From: Bacillota bacterium
Lineage (GTDB): Bacteria > Bacillota > Clostridia > Peptostreptococcales > Acidaminobacteraceae
Length of the DNA: 64,000 bases
Reading direction: 5' to 3'
Assembly (NCBI GenBank): GCA_030529225.1
Contig: JAUMXH010000001.1
Coordinates: 102,801-166,800, forward strand
Shown here: positions 52,839-61,246 of the stretch, piece after piece
Position numbering within the stretch: position 1 is the stretch's first letter
How the letters are laid out: every line of letters starts with the position of its first letter
The notes under the pieces: model-generated
Database searches by the model: none
The model's input: only the letters and a program-made list of their open reading frames with translations
What the model was told of the DNA's origin: nothing
Translations under genes and position numbers: made by a program

Positions 52839-53276
52839 ATGAAATATAGGGCAAAGGTTTTAGAAGTACACCCGAACTACGCCGTAGTCAGCTACTTTTA
52901 CAAAGAATTTTCGGGCGGAAGTTGAGGTATCGGCTCGACCCTCGGCGAGGGATTGGAAACCTTAACAAAATGTGATAACAGCGTGAGGGCAAAGGAAGGA
53001 GATCAGGTCGTCATAGAAGTGCACGACCCGTCCAAGGAGATAAACCCGATATCCTACCTTTTGCCGTTGGCGGTTTTGATTCTGTCGTTCGCCGCGCTGT
53101 ATACCTTCTTTGGGGATCGGTACACGATTGCAATCGGGCTCGGATCAGCCTTTTTGGCGCTGCTGACAAAATTGACGGCGGACAGGGTGCTAAAGGGGCA
53201 AAAGAAGGATCTTCCCGAGCCGGAAGAATTCCACAAGAATAAAATCCTCAGAATCCTGGACCATTTGAACGACTAA
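52839..53276 (+). CDS. RseC/MucC-family membrane protein with predicted selenocysteine (U29)
   Basis: The 145-residue reading is ATG 52839 (after AAGGAG) to the stop at 53274-53276, with one in-frame TGA at 52923-52925 read as selenocysteine. Before the TGA are 28 codons (MKYRAKVLEVHPNYAVVSYF); after it, GIGST, then CDNSVRAKEGDQVVIEV and two membrane segments (about 75-115, starting YLLPLAVLIL). This is the SoxR_RseC pattern, in which a cysteine cluster normally occupies the U position. No Cys is left in the motif here. A hairpin 18 bases after the TGA fits a bacterial SECIS. A start-to-TGA ORF alone would be only 28 codons. In E. coli RseC works with the Rsx/Rnf complex to reduce SoxR. The alternative, a pseudogene, is unlikely because the next gene repeats the same arrangement. 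Confidence 0.85.
52926..52961 (+). promoter_or_regulatory. Candidate SECIS element in the first RseC-like gene
   Basis: Directly after the TGA. The stem CCCTC (52939-52943) and GAGGG (52947-52951) has an apical loop GGC beginning with G. There are 18 bases between TGA and loop, inside the 16-37 range described for bacterial SECIS elements. GGT (52926-52928) can pair with ACC (52959-52961) at the base. Confidence 0.65.
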
Positions 53277-53422
53277 ATCGACAACATAAAAATCCGTAAC
53301 AGCCCTTCCTGTTCTCTTTTTCCGAATGCAGGATCCAAGCTGCTTCACAGAAAAAAAATTGGGTATAGGGTAAGAAATTGCTTAGAACAAGCAAGAAGGA
53401 ATCCACAGGAAGGGAGAAAACA
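53277..53422 (+). other. Spacer between the two RseC-like genes
   Basis: A 146-base spacer. It contains a small perfect hairpin, TTGCTT-AGAAC-AAGCAA (53382-53398), just before the ribosome binding site (GGGAGAA, 53412-53418) of the second gene. I see no T-tract terminator and no good promoter, so the two genes may share a transcript. Confidence 0.4.
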
Positions 53423-53830
53423 ATGCAATACAAAGGAACAGTGATAAAACTGAAAAAAGACAGAGCGATTGTCAGTTGCATGGTGGAAAAACCGACAGGC
53501 ATCTGTTGAGGCGGAGGCAGCACGGGCGGTGTCCGTGAGAGAAAATTCGATTGCAGAAACGAAGTGCAGGCGAAGCTCGATGACGATGTCATCATCGAGG
53601 TTCCGGAGGCTCTGGAAGGGATGAATGCCCTGATTTTCTTTATGCCGATCATATTGACCATGGTCGCGTTTATGACAGCCAGACTCGTCCTGCATCCTCG
53701 TTGGAATTTGTATATTTTGGCAGGAAGCATCCTCCTATTCTTCGTCTTTAAATTCCTGTCGGACAAACTCATTATGGCGAGAACAAAGAACAGTTTTTTT
53801 GAAAGTAAGATAGTTAGAATTTTAAAATAA
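53423..53830 (+). CDS. RseC/MucC-family membrane protein with predicted Cys-selenocysteine pair (C28-U29)
   Basis: The 135-residue reading is ATG 53423 (after GGGAG) to the stop at 53828-53830, with one in-frame TGA at 53507-53509. The N-terminus MQYKGTVIKLKKDRAIVSC leads to GICUGGGSTGG, where Cys28 and U29 are adjacent. Then come CRNEVQAKLDDDVIIEV and two membrane segments (about 73-90 and 95-115). It is homologous to the preceding gene and has its TGA at the identical codon 29, in the shared context U-G-x-G-S-T. A hairpin with GGU in the loop lies 16 bases after the TGA. The Cys-Sec pair suggests a redox-active selenenylsulfide at the cytoplasmic membrane face. The redox partner is unknown; Rnf is a candidate by family precedent. 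Confidence 0.87.
53510..53537 (+). promoter_or_regulatory. Candidate SECIS element in the second RseC-like gene
   Basis: The stem CACGG (53521-53525) and CCGTG (53533-53537) encloses loop GCGGTGT, which starts with G and contains GGU as in the E. coli fdhF element. There are 16 bases between TGA and loop, at the lower edge of the accepted range. One more G/U pair can close the loop further. Confidence 0.68.
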
Positions 53831-53878
53831 TACCGGAATCGGAGTGAAGAGGCGACTCGTATAGGATGGAGGGAAAAG

Positions 53879-55111
53879 ATGGAATTGAAACACCTGAAGG
53901 CGTTTGATAAAGAGATTTATCAGGCCGTAACGGACGAATTGGAACGACAACAGGACGGATTGGAGCTGATTGCTTCCGAGAACTTTGTATCTAAGGCCGT
54001 ATTGGAAACTATGGGCACGGTGTTTACGAACAAGTACGCGGAAGGCTATCCCGGCAAGCGCTACTACGGCGGTTGTAAAATTACCGACATTGCCGAAAAT
54101 TTGGCCATCGAGCGTCTGAAGCAGATCTATGGGGCAGACCACGCCAACGTGCAGCCGCACGCGGGAGCCAACGCGAACCTGGCTGTCTACATCGCTCTCT
54201 TGGAGAGAGGCGATACCGTGCTCGGTATGGACCTTTCCAACGGCGGTCACTTGACACACGGTTCGCCGGTCAACATTTCCGGACTCTTCTTCCACTTTGT
54301 ATCGTACGGCTTGAACAAAGAGACCGAGATGATTGACTACGACGAGGTCCTACGCCTGGCCAAGGAACACAAACCGAAATTGATCGTGGCAGGCGCTTCC
54401 GCCTACCCGAGAAAAATCGACTTTAAACGATTCAAAGAGATCGCCGATGAAGTAGGCGCACTTTTAATGGTCGACATGGCCCACATCGCCGGTTTGGTTG
54501 CGGCAGGGCTTCATCAGAACCCTTGTGAGTACGCGGATGTCGTTACCACTACCACCCACAAAACCCTCAGAGGACCACGGGGCGGGGCGATTCTCTGCAA
54601 GGAAGAGTTCGCCAAGAAGATTGACAAGGCGGTTTTTCCGGGCCTTCAAGGCGGTCCTTTGGAGCACATCATCGCAGCCAAGGCCGTATCCTTTAAAGAG
54701 GCATTGCAGCCGGAGTTTAAAGAATACCAAAAATTGATCGTCGATAACGCAAAGACACTCGCAGATGCCTTGATGAAACAAGGGCTCAGACTCGTTTCCA
54801 ACGGAACCGACAACCACATGATGCTCATTGACCTCGGTCCGGATTGGATCAGCGGAAAAGAGGCGGAGGAAATGCTCGGAAGAGTCCACATCACCGTGAA
54901 CAAAAACACCGTTCCTACCGAGACCAGATCGCCGTTTGTCACGAGCGGTATCCGCATCGGCACCGCAGCTCTGAGCACTCGAGGAATGGGCCCGAAGGAG
55001 ATGGAAGAGATTGCCGATATCATCGTCAAGTGCCTCAAGCAAGAGGAGGGTGAGGAAGCGCTCACGGCGAGAGTGAAGAAACTTTGTAAGGAGTTTCCGC
55101 TCTATGAATAA
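53879..55111 (+). CDS. glyA: Serine hydroxymethyltransferase
   Basis: A 410-residue PLP enzyme that interconverts serine plus tetrahydrofolate with glycine plus methylene-tetrahydrofolate. [44 protein letters not shown] and the PLP-lysine motif [14 protein letters not shown] (about Lys228) are present. The length is standard. The start follows GGAGGGAAAAG. It overlaps the UDPGP-family gene by eight bases. It supplies one-carbon units and glycine in an amino-acid fermenter. Confidence 0.97.
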   Translation: MELKHLKAFDKEIYQAVTDELERQQDGLELIASENFVSKAVLETMGTVFTNKYAEGYPGKRYYGGCKITDIAENLAIERLKQIYGADHANVQPHAGANANLAVYIALLERGDTVLGMDLSNGGHLTHGSPVNISGLFFHFVSYGLNKETEMIDYDEVLRLAKEHKPKLIVAGASAYPRKIDFKRFKEIADEVGALLMVDMAHIAGLVAAGLHQNPCEYADVVTTTTHKTLRGPRGGAILCKEEFAKKIDKAVFPGLQGGPLEHIIAAKAVSFKEALQPEFKEYQKLIVDNAKTLADALMKQGLRLVSNGTDNHMMLIDLGPDWISGKEAEEMLGRVHITVNKNTVPTETRSPFVTSGIRIGTAALSTRGMGPKEMEEIADIIVKCLKQEEGEEALTARVKKLCKEFPLYE

Positions 55112-56321
55112 AGAATTAAAAGACAGGCTTCTCGCTTTAAAGCAGGAACACCTCATAGACCACTATGAGTCGCTGAATGAGAGGGACAAGGCTGATTTTT
55201 TAACGGAGTTGACTAAGGCTGATTTGGATAAATTGGCCTTAGCTTTTACCAAAGAAAATGCCAATCGGGATGCCGAAGAGATTACCTTTCAGGACGTTTC
55301 CATCAAAGAAGAGATCTTTGACGAGGAGACTTACAAGCGCGGACTTGAGCTGATTCAAAACGGGAAAGCGGCAAGCCTGATTATGTCTGGCGGCATGGGC
55401 TCCAGACTGGGCTTTTCCGGACCAAAGGGGGCCTTTCTTCTGGTGGACGATAAATCCATCTTTGAACTCCACGTCGACAAGCTTCATGCGATTCAAAAGA
55501 AGACCGGTGTCTTTCCCTACCTTTTGATTATGTGCAGCGATCTCAACATGGAAACTACCGTACGTTTCTTTGAGGAACGCGCCTATTTCGGCTACCCGAA
55601 GGATAAAATCAAGTTTTTTCAGCAGGGCAATATTCCGGCCTGCGATGAAGAGTACAAAATCCTTTTGGAGGACAAAACTACATTGATGCAGGTTCCCGAC
55701 GGCAACGGCGGCATCTTCGATGCCCTTTTAAAATCGGGCCTCCTGGCCTTTCTAAAAGCCGAGGGGGTGAAGTGGCTCCAGGTTGCCGGTGTCGACAACG
55801 TCCTGCTTGAAACCTTGGACCCGTTCTTTGTCGGCTTTGCCGAAAACTCCGGTGCAAAGCTCGCTTCCAAGTCGGTCGCCCGACTGAAAGAATCCGAGAA
55901 GGTCGGCATCTTTGCCCTCAAAAACGGGAAGCCGTCGGTCTTGGAATATACGGAGGTCGACGAAGAGCTCCGCAAGGTAAAAAATGAAAAGGGGGAGTAC
56001 CTGCTATCGGAAGCGAACATCGCGAACCACTTATTCGACCTTAGCTGCGACGAATTTGCGCATTGTCTTGAGCTTCCGTTCCACAAGGCCCACAAAAAGA
56101 TTTCCTATTTTGACGGCCGTTCCCAAGTGAACCCGTCCAAGGAAAACGCATACAAATTTGAACAGTTCATCTTCGATGCCTTCCGGCAATTTGAAAAGAT
56201 GGCGCTTCTGAGAGTGCGTAGAGAAGACGAGTTTGCACCCCTGAAGAATAAAGAGGGGGAGGATTCGATTGAGACGGCAAGGGAAGCCTATTTGAGGCAA
56301 AGGCGAAAGCAAACCCCGTGA
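55104..56321 (+). CDS. UDPGP-family nucleotidyltransferase (UDP-sugar/UDP-HexNAc pyrophosphorylase-like)
   Basis: A 405-residue enzyme of the eukaryote-like UDPGP type 1 family, which makes UDP-GlcNAc, UDP-GalNAc or UDP-glucose from UTP and the sugar-1-phosphate. The nucleotide motif is [15 protein letters not shown] (near residue 93). [27 protein letters not shown] and [16 protein letters not shown] match UAP1/AGX-like enzymes. This family differs from bacterial GlmU and GalU. The exact sugar is not decidable by eye. It is coupled to glyA by overlap and to rarA by a 13-base gap, without evident pathway logic. Confidence 0.87.
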   Translation: MNKELKDRLLALKQEHLIDHYESLNERDKADFLTELTKADLDKLALAFTKENANRDAEEITFQDVSIKEEIFDEETYKRGLELIQNGKAASLIMSGGMGSRLGFSGPKGAFLLVDDKSIFELHVDKLHAIQKKTGVFPYLLIMCSDLNMETTVRFFEERAYFGYPKDKIKFFQQGNIPACDEEYKILLEDKTTLMQVPDGNGGIFDALLKSGLLAFLKAEGVKWLQVAGVDNVLLETLDPFFVGFAENSGAKLASKSVARLKESEKVGIFALKNGKPSVLEYTEVDEELRKVKNEKGEYLLSEANIANHLFDLSCDEFAHCLELPFHKAHKKISYFDGRSQVNPSKENAYKFEQFIFDAFRQFEKMALLRVRREDEFAPLKNKEGEDSIETAREAYLRQRRKQTP

Positions 56322-56334
56322 AAGAGGTGAAAGG

Positions 56335-57621
56335 ATGGACGTATTTGATCTGATAGCGGAAGAGGATGCCCTAAAGACTATGCCACTCGCGATGAGGCTC
56401 AAGCCCAAGTCATTGGAGGACTTTGTCGGGCAGGAACACATCATCGGCAAAGGAAGTTTTCTGCGCGAAATGATAGACAAGGACAATCTGCGATCCATCA
56501 TCCTCCATGGGCCGAGCGGAACCGGAAAGACCAGCATCGCCAGCATCATCGCAAAGGAATCGAAGGCGCACTTTATAGAAATCAACGCGGTCAGTTCCGG
56601 CGTCGAAGAGATTCGGAAGGCGGTCGAGAAGGCCAAAGAATCGAGGCTATACAACAAGAGATGCGTCCTCTTCATCGATGAGGTGCATCGATTCAACAAA
56701 CGGCAACAGGACGCCCTATTGCCATATGTTGAAAACGGCTTGATCACGCTCATAGGAGCGACAACCGAAAACCCTTACTTCGAAGTCAATTCCGCCCTTC
56801 TTTCCAGGGTTATGATATTGAACTTGAAACCCCTGCAGTTCGAGGATATCTCGGCCATCGTGAAAAGTGCCTTGAAGAAGGACGGCCAATTACGATCTTT
56901 GTTCTCCGGGTACGAGGAAGAAGCCTTGCAAATACTTTACAAGTACTGCGCAGGGGACGCCAGAAAGGCGCTGAACGCTCTCGATATCTGCTCCCTCTAC
57001 GCTGAAGGCGACGACATCCTGAGTGCCGACCTGGTCAAAAAAGCCTTTGACGCAAATTCGATGCAGTATGATAAGTCCGGAGACATGCACTACGATGTGA
57101 TTTCCGCCTTCATCAAAAGTATCCGGGGCTCCGACCCCCAAGCCGCAATCCACTATCTGGCGAGGATGTTGGAAGCAGGGGAAGACCCGATGTTCATTGC
57201 CAGAAGGTTGGTCATTTTGGCCAGTGAAGATGTCGGAAATGCAGACCCTATGGGACTCGTCCTGGCGATTGCCGCGAAGGACGCCCTGCACTTTGTCGGC
57301 ATGCCCGAAGGGAGGATTCCTCTGGCACAGGCGACCACCTACCTGGCCTCGACTTTAAAGTCAAACCGCGCCTACCAAGCCATCAACAGGGCACAAAGTG
57401 ATGTCAGAAAAAGGGAAATCGGCGTCGTTCCTTCCCACATCAGGGATTCTGCCGAGGGCTACCTCTATCCGCACGACTACAAGGGCGGCTACGTCAAACA
57501 GTCTTACATGCCCGAAACGTTGGAAGGAACGGTCTATTACGAACCGACGGAGCGCGGCAGGGAGCGAAGCATAAAAGAGTACTTGGATTTACTCTCGGGA
57601 GGCAAAAAGCATGATGAATGA
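56335..57621 (+). CDS. rarA: Replication-associated recombination ATPase RarA (MgsA)
   Basis: A 428-residue AAA+ protein of the clamp-loader clade that acts at stalled forks. Walker A is HGPSGTGKTSIASI, Walker B is LFIDEVHRFNKRQQDALLP, sensor 1 is GATTENPYFEVN, and the C-terminal tetramerisation domain has LVILASEDVGNADP and MPEGRIPLAQAT. The start is at ATG 56335 after GAAAGAGG. The stop (TGA) overlaps the next gene. Confidence 0.96.
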   Translation: MDVFDLIAEEDALKTMPLAMRLKPKSLEDFVGQEHIIGKGSFLREMIDKDNLRSIILHGPSGTGKTSIASIIAKESKAHFIEINAVSSGVEEIRKAVEKAKESRLYNKRCVLFIDEVHRFNKRQQDALLPYVENGLITLIGATTENPYFEVNSALLSRVMILNLKPLQFEDISAIVKSALKKDGQLRSLFSGYEEEALQILYKYCAGDARKALNALDICSLYAEGDDILSADLVKKAFDANSMQYDKSGDMHYDVISAFIKSIRGSDPQAAIHYLARMLEAGEDPMFIARRLVILASEDVGNADPMGLVLAIAAKDALHFVGMPEGRIPLAQATTYLASTLKSNRAYQAINRAQSDVRKREIGVVPSHIRDSAEGYLYPHDYKGGYVKQSYMPETLEGTVYYEPTERGRERSIKEYLDLLSGGKKHDE

Positions 57622-58687
57622 TCGATTTAACGAAATGTACCTGAAGATAGTGAAAGCGAAGGGCTTGGACCTCAAAAAAAACCTGGACGCCGCGCTGTTT
57701 CTGTACCTCGAGGTAATCGAAGCCTACAATCCGAGTGACGACTTCGTGTTCAAAAGAGCCTGTGAGATTTTAATTGGAAAAGGGGACTTTCCGAAGGCGA
57801 AAGCGATCGCCCAAACCGCCTTAAAGAAACTCGCTTCGGAAGAAATTTCCGGTTCCGCTCCGTATTTTAGAGAGCTGATTCGAAGCATCGAAAACAAGGA
57901 GGCCGAGGAGAAAAAAGCACAAAAAAAAGAAAAGGCGATCTTTTCCAAAGCGTCCTTCTCCATCCGTCTCTTTGAGAAGAAATCGAGCCTGGTCTTCTTT
58001 ATCCTGGTTCTTCTCTTCTCTATTGTCATTTCGCTTCCCGACCAACTCTTTAAGTTGATCTTCCTAGTCTTCGGGGTCTTCGCCTTCGTCTTCCTGCTCG
58101 AAATCATAGAGGACTTGAGAAGGCGTCTGAGTGTAAAGGTAAAGAGTGCACTTTTTCTGATCTCCCTCTGTCTTTCCCTCGTCGGCGTTTATAACATGCC
58201 CGCTTCCAACTGGAACGACTTCATCAAAGTGCCCTCGATCAGCGAGATGCAGGACAGCGAAAAAAATGACGCCCTGAACAACGCCAAGGCCAAGGACAAG
58301 GTCGAACACGCGAAAGAGAGCGAGAAACAAAAGGAGAACCCTAAAGGAAAGAGCGCTTCCGTTACCGAACAGGATATGAAGACGCTGAAGGAATTCAACA
58401 AGCAGGACCTGCAACTGGGCTCTTATAAGCTCAGCATAAAAGAGGATAAGATTTCCCTGGATCTCACGATGAAACCGGGAGCCGGCGTAGCGGAAGGAAA
58501 GCAGAGCGCGCTCGGCATCCTGTCGAATCTGAACCTGATAAAGGGGTTTGCGGAGGAGAACGATGCCGAACTCGGCAGCCTTTATGAGAACTACAGCATA
58601 ACGGTAAAAATCAGAGATCACTCCAAGGAACTCCTCGCGAAAGGAAGGAGCAACAAGGGCGATAAAACAATCACTTGGAAGGACTGA
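57611..58687 (+). CDS. Uncharacterised membrane protein with N-terminal helical-repeat domain
   Basis: A 358-residue protein I do not recognise. Residues 1-105 look like a TPR-like helical domain (AALFLYLEVIEAYNP, GDFPKAKAIAQTALKKL). Residues 110-190 hold three hydrophobic segments (SLVFFILVLLFSIVISL; LIFLVFGVFAFVFLLEII; SALFLISLCLSLVGVY). A Lys/Glu-rich linker (about 225-255) and a C-terminal beta/alpha domain of about 100 residues follow. Two ATG codons in a row (57611, 57614) follow GGGAGG; either may start. It overlaps rarA by 11 bases and ends at a terminator. A trafficking or cell-envelope role is possible but unsupported. Confidence 0.7.
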   Translation: MMNDRFNEMYLKIVKAKGLDLKKNLDAALFLYLEVIEAYNPSDDFVFKRACEILIGKGDFPKAKAIAQTALKKLASEEISGSAPYFRELIRSIENKEAEEKKAQKKEKAIFSKASFSIRLFEKKSSLVFFILVLLFSIVISLPDQLFKLIFLVFGVFAFVFLLEIIEDLRRRLSVKVKSALFLISLCLSLVGVYNMPASNWNDFIKVPSISEMQDSEKNDALNNAKAKDKVEHAKESEKQKENPKGKSASVTEQDMKTLKEFNKQDLQLGSYKLSIKEDKISLDLTMKPGAGVAEGKQSALGILSNLNLIKGFAEENDAELGSLYENYSITVKIRDHSKELLAKGRSNKGDKTITWKD

Positions 58688-58704
58688 TACACAGTCCTTC
58701 TTTT
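58679..58704 (+). terminator. Intrinsic terminator between convergent genes
   Basis: AAGGACTG (58679-58686) and CAGTCCTT (58692-58699), ATACA loop, followed by CTTTT. The stem starts inside the last codons of the upstream gene. Confidence 0.8.
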
Positions 58705-58713
58705 GCGTTCGGC

Positions 58714-59562
58714 CTACTCTAAAAACACGTAATCCTTTCCGCAGTAATCACAGTGAACAATCAGCCGCCCGTCCTCTCGGATGATCTCGTCGCGCTCCTC
58801 CTTAGCGATGGAATCATAGGCCCTCTTGGCCCTTCTTTCGGAGCAATCACAAGCGTAGCCGTAGCTGCCTTCCTCTATGATTTTATGGTTCACGGCCCCG
58901 AAAATCTCTTCTATCATCTCCTGTAAATTCTTTCCGGTTTTGAGGTACTCGGTAAACGGCTTTGCAGACTGCATCGCGCGTTCCACCAGGTCAATATCTT
59001 CTTCCGCGCAGTCGGGGAGAACATGGATCATCATGCCGCCGGCGTATTCCACTTCGGCCTTCGAATTGACGAAGACGCCGAGGGAGAACGCGCACCCTTG
59101 CTGCTCCGAATCCGCATAGTAATAGGTGAGGTCCTCGGCAATTTCCCCCGACACCAGCTTGGTCTGTCCGGTATAAGGCTTGATGGTGTCCGAATCTCTT
59201 GTCACGCTGACAAAGCCGTCCCTGCCTACCGCATGACCGACATCCAGCTTGCCGTTTTCGGTGATTTTCAGCTCCGGATTCGGGTTGTCAACCTTGATTT
59301 TTAAAGTGCCGTGCTGATCCGCGAAACTGATCATTTTTCCAATCTCTCCGCCGCCGTTGATGTTCACGCTGATTCTCGCACTGTCTTCTTTTTGCGATAA
59401 ACTCATCAGCTTAGTTCCGGTAAGGAGTCTTCCGATTGCGGCACTCGCCACGGGATTGCAACCGTGCAGGTCGGCGCCCTCTCTCACCACATCCTGACTG
59501 TCCGTAATATAGAGGAGTATCTTTTCGCTCTCCCCAAGTAAAACCTTATAATAATTAGCCAA
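58714..59562 (-). CDS. hslO: Redox-regulated chaperone Hsp33
   Basis: A 282-residue holdase chaperone activated by oxidation of a zinc-bound four-cysteine switch. The C-terminal switch is intact: ACDCSERR and HCDYCGKDY. The core has GKLDVGHAVGRDGFVSV and TYYYADSEQQGCAFSLG. I chose TTG 59562, with AAGGGGG six bases upstream and the typical N-terminus NYYKVLLGESEK. The longer in-frame form starting at 59601 would overlap the promoter -10. It indicates exposure to oxidative stress even in an anaerobe. Confidence 0.93.
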   Translation of the reverse strand: MANYYKVLLGESEKILLYITDSQDVVREGADLHGCNPVASAAIGRLLTGTKLMSLSQKEDSARISVNINGGGEIGKMISFADQHGTLKIKVDNPNPELKITENGKLDVGHAVGRDGFVSVTRDSDTIKPYTGQTKLVSGEIAEDLTYYYADSEQQGCAFSLGVFVNSKAEVEYAGGMMIHVLPDCAEEDIDLVERAMQSAKPFTEYLKTGKNLQEMIEEIFGAVNHKIIEEGSYGYACDCSERRAKRAYDSIAKEERDEIIREDGRLIVHCDYCGKDYVFLE

Positions 59563-59600
59563 AGTCTTCCCCCTTGTATCGTGTATTTTAAACTCCGTCA

Positions 59601-59630
59601 ATTATAGCCCAGGCGAAGCGACTTTCGCAA
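59601..59630 (-). promoter_or_regulatory. Promoter of hslO
   Basis: On the minus strand TTGCGA (59630-59625), 18-base spacer, TATAAT (59606-59601). Confidence 0.6.
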
Positions 59631-59680
59631 GGTTTAAATCCGATTCGAAAAAATCCGCCCTCGTTTTTTCCTCTCTCGAC

Positions 59681-59709
59681 TGGACGCAGGGGCGACTTTG
59701 AGATATAAT
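59681..59709 (+). promoter_or_regulatory. Promoter of the YeiH-type transporter gene
   Basis: TGGACG (59681-59686), 17-base spacer, TATAAT (59704-59709), diverging from the hslO promoter. Confidence 0.6.
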
Positions 59710-59758
59710 TCCTTTGGACTAAGCTGAGAGTGTGGTAAAAAATGGGGAAGGGAAGACG

Positions 59759-60766
59759 ATGAATATCTTATACGGACTATTGCTTTGCTTTTTGATTGCA
59801 CTGCCTGCAACATACCTGGGAGGCCTCGTCCCGGTCATCGGGGCGCCCGTGATTGCCATCTTTATGGGGATGCTGCTGATGCCCTTTGCAAAAAAATACG
59901 AGCTTCTGAATCGCGGCTTGACCTTTACGAGCAAAAAAATTCTGCAGAGTGCGGTCGTCCTCTTGGGATTCAGCCTGAGTCTGAACAGCATCGTCAAAAG
60001 CGGTATAGAGTCGCTCCCGATTATCGTCAGCACGATCTCGATCTCCCTGATTTCCGCCTTTATCTTCTACAAGGTGATGAGGATAGACGGCAACACGGCA
60101 ATTTTGGTCGGGGTCGGATCCTCTATCTGCGGAGGTTCCGCGATTGCCGCGACCGCGCCCGTGATTGATGCGTCCGAGGCCGAGATTGCAAAATCCATCT
60201 CAGTGGTCTTCCTGTTCAATGTCCTTGCGGCCCTCATTTTCCCGAGTCTGGGAAAGGCCCTCGGCATGAGTGACTTCGGGTTCGCGGTCTTTGCCGGAAC
60301 CGCAATCAACGATACCTCATCTGTGACCGCAGCGGCCAGCATTTGGGACAGCCTTTATAACACGAATACGCTTGAAATGGCAACGGTTGTAAAACTGACC
60401 AGAACCCTGGCCATCATTCCCATCGTCCTCGGCATTTCGATTCACAGAGAGAGAAAACACTTGAAACCCGAAGCGACGGGCGAGAAGAAGAGCATCTCCG
60501 TCTTTCAACTGGTTCCCGCTTTCTTGATTCTGTTTTTGCTCGCGTCCCTGGCCGCGACCCTCATAGATCTGCCGAGCGCCTTTGTCTCCAACGCCAAGTT
60601 TTTGAGTAAATTCTTCATCACCATGGCGATGGCCTCGGTGGGTTTGAAGACAAATCTGTTGAACTTGATTAAAACAGGAGGAAATGCGCTGCTTCTCGGG
60701 CTGACATGTTGGGTACTAATCATAGTAACGAGCTTAGGAATGCAAAATTTGTTGGGATTCCTTTAA
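59759..60766 (+). CDS. YeiH/YadS-type putative sulfate/small-anion exporter
   Basis: A 335-residue membrane protein (UPF0324/YeiH family) with about ten helices. The family motif [21 protein letters not shown] lies near residue 115. [16 protein letters not shown] and [16 protein letters not shown] are also diagnostic. Family members are annotated as putative sulfate exporters on limited evidence. The start ATG 59759 follows GGGGAAGGG; a longer form from 59732 lacks a site. It stands alone between hslO and rpsO. Confidence 0.88.
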   Translation: MNILYGLLLCFLIALPATYLGGLVPVIGAPVIAIFMGMLLMPFAKKYELLNRGLTFTSKKILQSAVVLLGFSLSLNSIVKSGIESLPIIVSTISISLISAFIFYKVMRIDGNTAILVGVGSSICGGSAIAATAPVIDASEAEIAKSISVVFLFNVLAALIFPSLGKALGMSDFGFAVFAGTAINDTSSVTAAASIWDSLYNTNTLEMATVVKLTRTLAIIPIVLGISIHRERKHLKPEATGEKKSISVFQLVPAFLILFLLASLAATLIDLPSAFVSNAKFLSKFFITMAMASVGLKTNLLNLIKTGGNALLLGLTCWVLIIVTSLGMQNLLGFL

Positions 60767-60782
60767 TTTTTTTAATTTTTAC

Positions 60783-60811
60783 TGTACAAGCAAGCTTTGT
60801 TGTGCTATAAT
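60783..60811 (+). promoter_or_regulatory. Promoter of rpsO
   Basis: TGTACA (60783-60788), 17-base spacer, TATAAT (60806-60811), with an upstream TGTGC (TG at -15 region). The 75-base leader could hold an S15 regulatory site, but I recognise no known one. Confidence 0.6.
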
Positions 60812-60885
60812 ACTGTGTCGACTAAGTCTAGGCTACAAAAATAGTTTTGTTGCTTGGTATTAGCTGTGTAGAAAGGATTAAAAAA

Positions 60886-61152
60886 ATGATCACAAAAGAA
60901 CAAAAAGCTGAAATCATTGCGAAATTTGGAAAGAAAGACCAGGATACAGGTTCTCCGGAAGTCCAAATTGCTCTGTTGACTGCTAGAATCAACGATTTGA
61001 ACGAACACTTAAAAGAACACAAAAAAGACCACCACTCAAGAAGAGGTCTTCTAAAAATGGTCGGTCACAGAAGAAACCTTTTAAAATATTTGCAGAACAG
61101 AGACATTAACGCATACAGAAGCCTGATCACTGAATTGGGATTAAGAAAGTAG
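60886..61152 (+). CDS. rpsO: 30S ribosomal protein S15
   Basis: An 88-residue primary-binding protein of the 16S central domain. [15 protein letters not shown] is the canonical N-terminus. [40 protein letters not shown] and [12 protein letters not shown] are all typical. The start at 60886 follows GAAAGGA. It forms the widely conserved rpsO-pnp pair, with structured RNA between the genes. Confidence 0.97.
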   Translation: MITKEQKAEIIAKFGKKDQDTGSPEVQIALLTARINDLNEHLKEHKKDHHSRRGLLKMVGHRRNLLKYLQNRDINAYRSLITELGLRK

Positions 61153-61216
61153 CTTGGTTTCAAGCTAAGTTTAGCGTTTCAGCCGGTTGTGAGTAATCAA
61201 AGCCGGCTGTTTAATT
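61150..61216 (+). terminator. Tandem hairpins after rpsO (partial terminator or processing signal)
   Basis: Hairpin one is TAGCTTG-GTTT-CAAGCTA (61150-61167), overlapping the stop. Hairpin two is CAGCCGG with CCGGCTG (61180-61209), followed by TTTAATT. The weak T-tract suggests attenuation between rpsO and pnp. Confidence 0.5.
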
Positions 61217-61246
61217 ATGAAGCGTAGTTAGAAATTGACAAAAAAT

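Noticed and set aside
52923..53509. TGA recoded to Trp or Gly genome-wide
   Set aside because: thiI, radC, mreB, rarA and the PBP2 gene all end in TGA at the expected protein length, and TGG is the normal Trp codon in the window.
52839..53830. Reading the two TGA-interrupted genes as pseudogenes
   Set aside because: Both paralogues have TGA at exactly codon 29 in the same motif, the frames are otherwise intact with strong ribosome binding sites, and SECIS-like hairpins follow. Independent decay would not give this.
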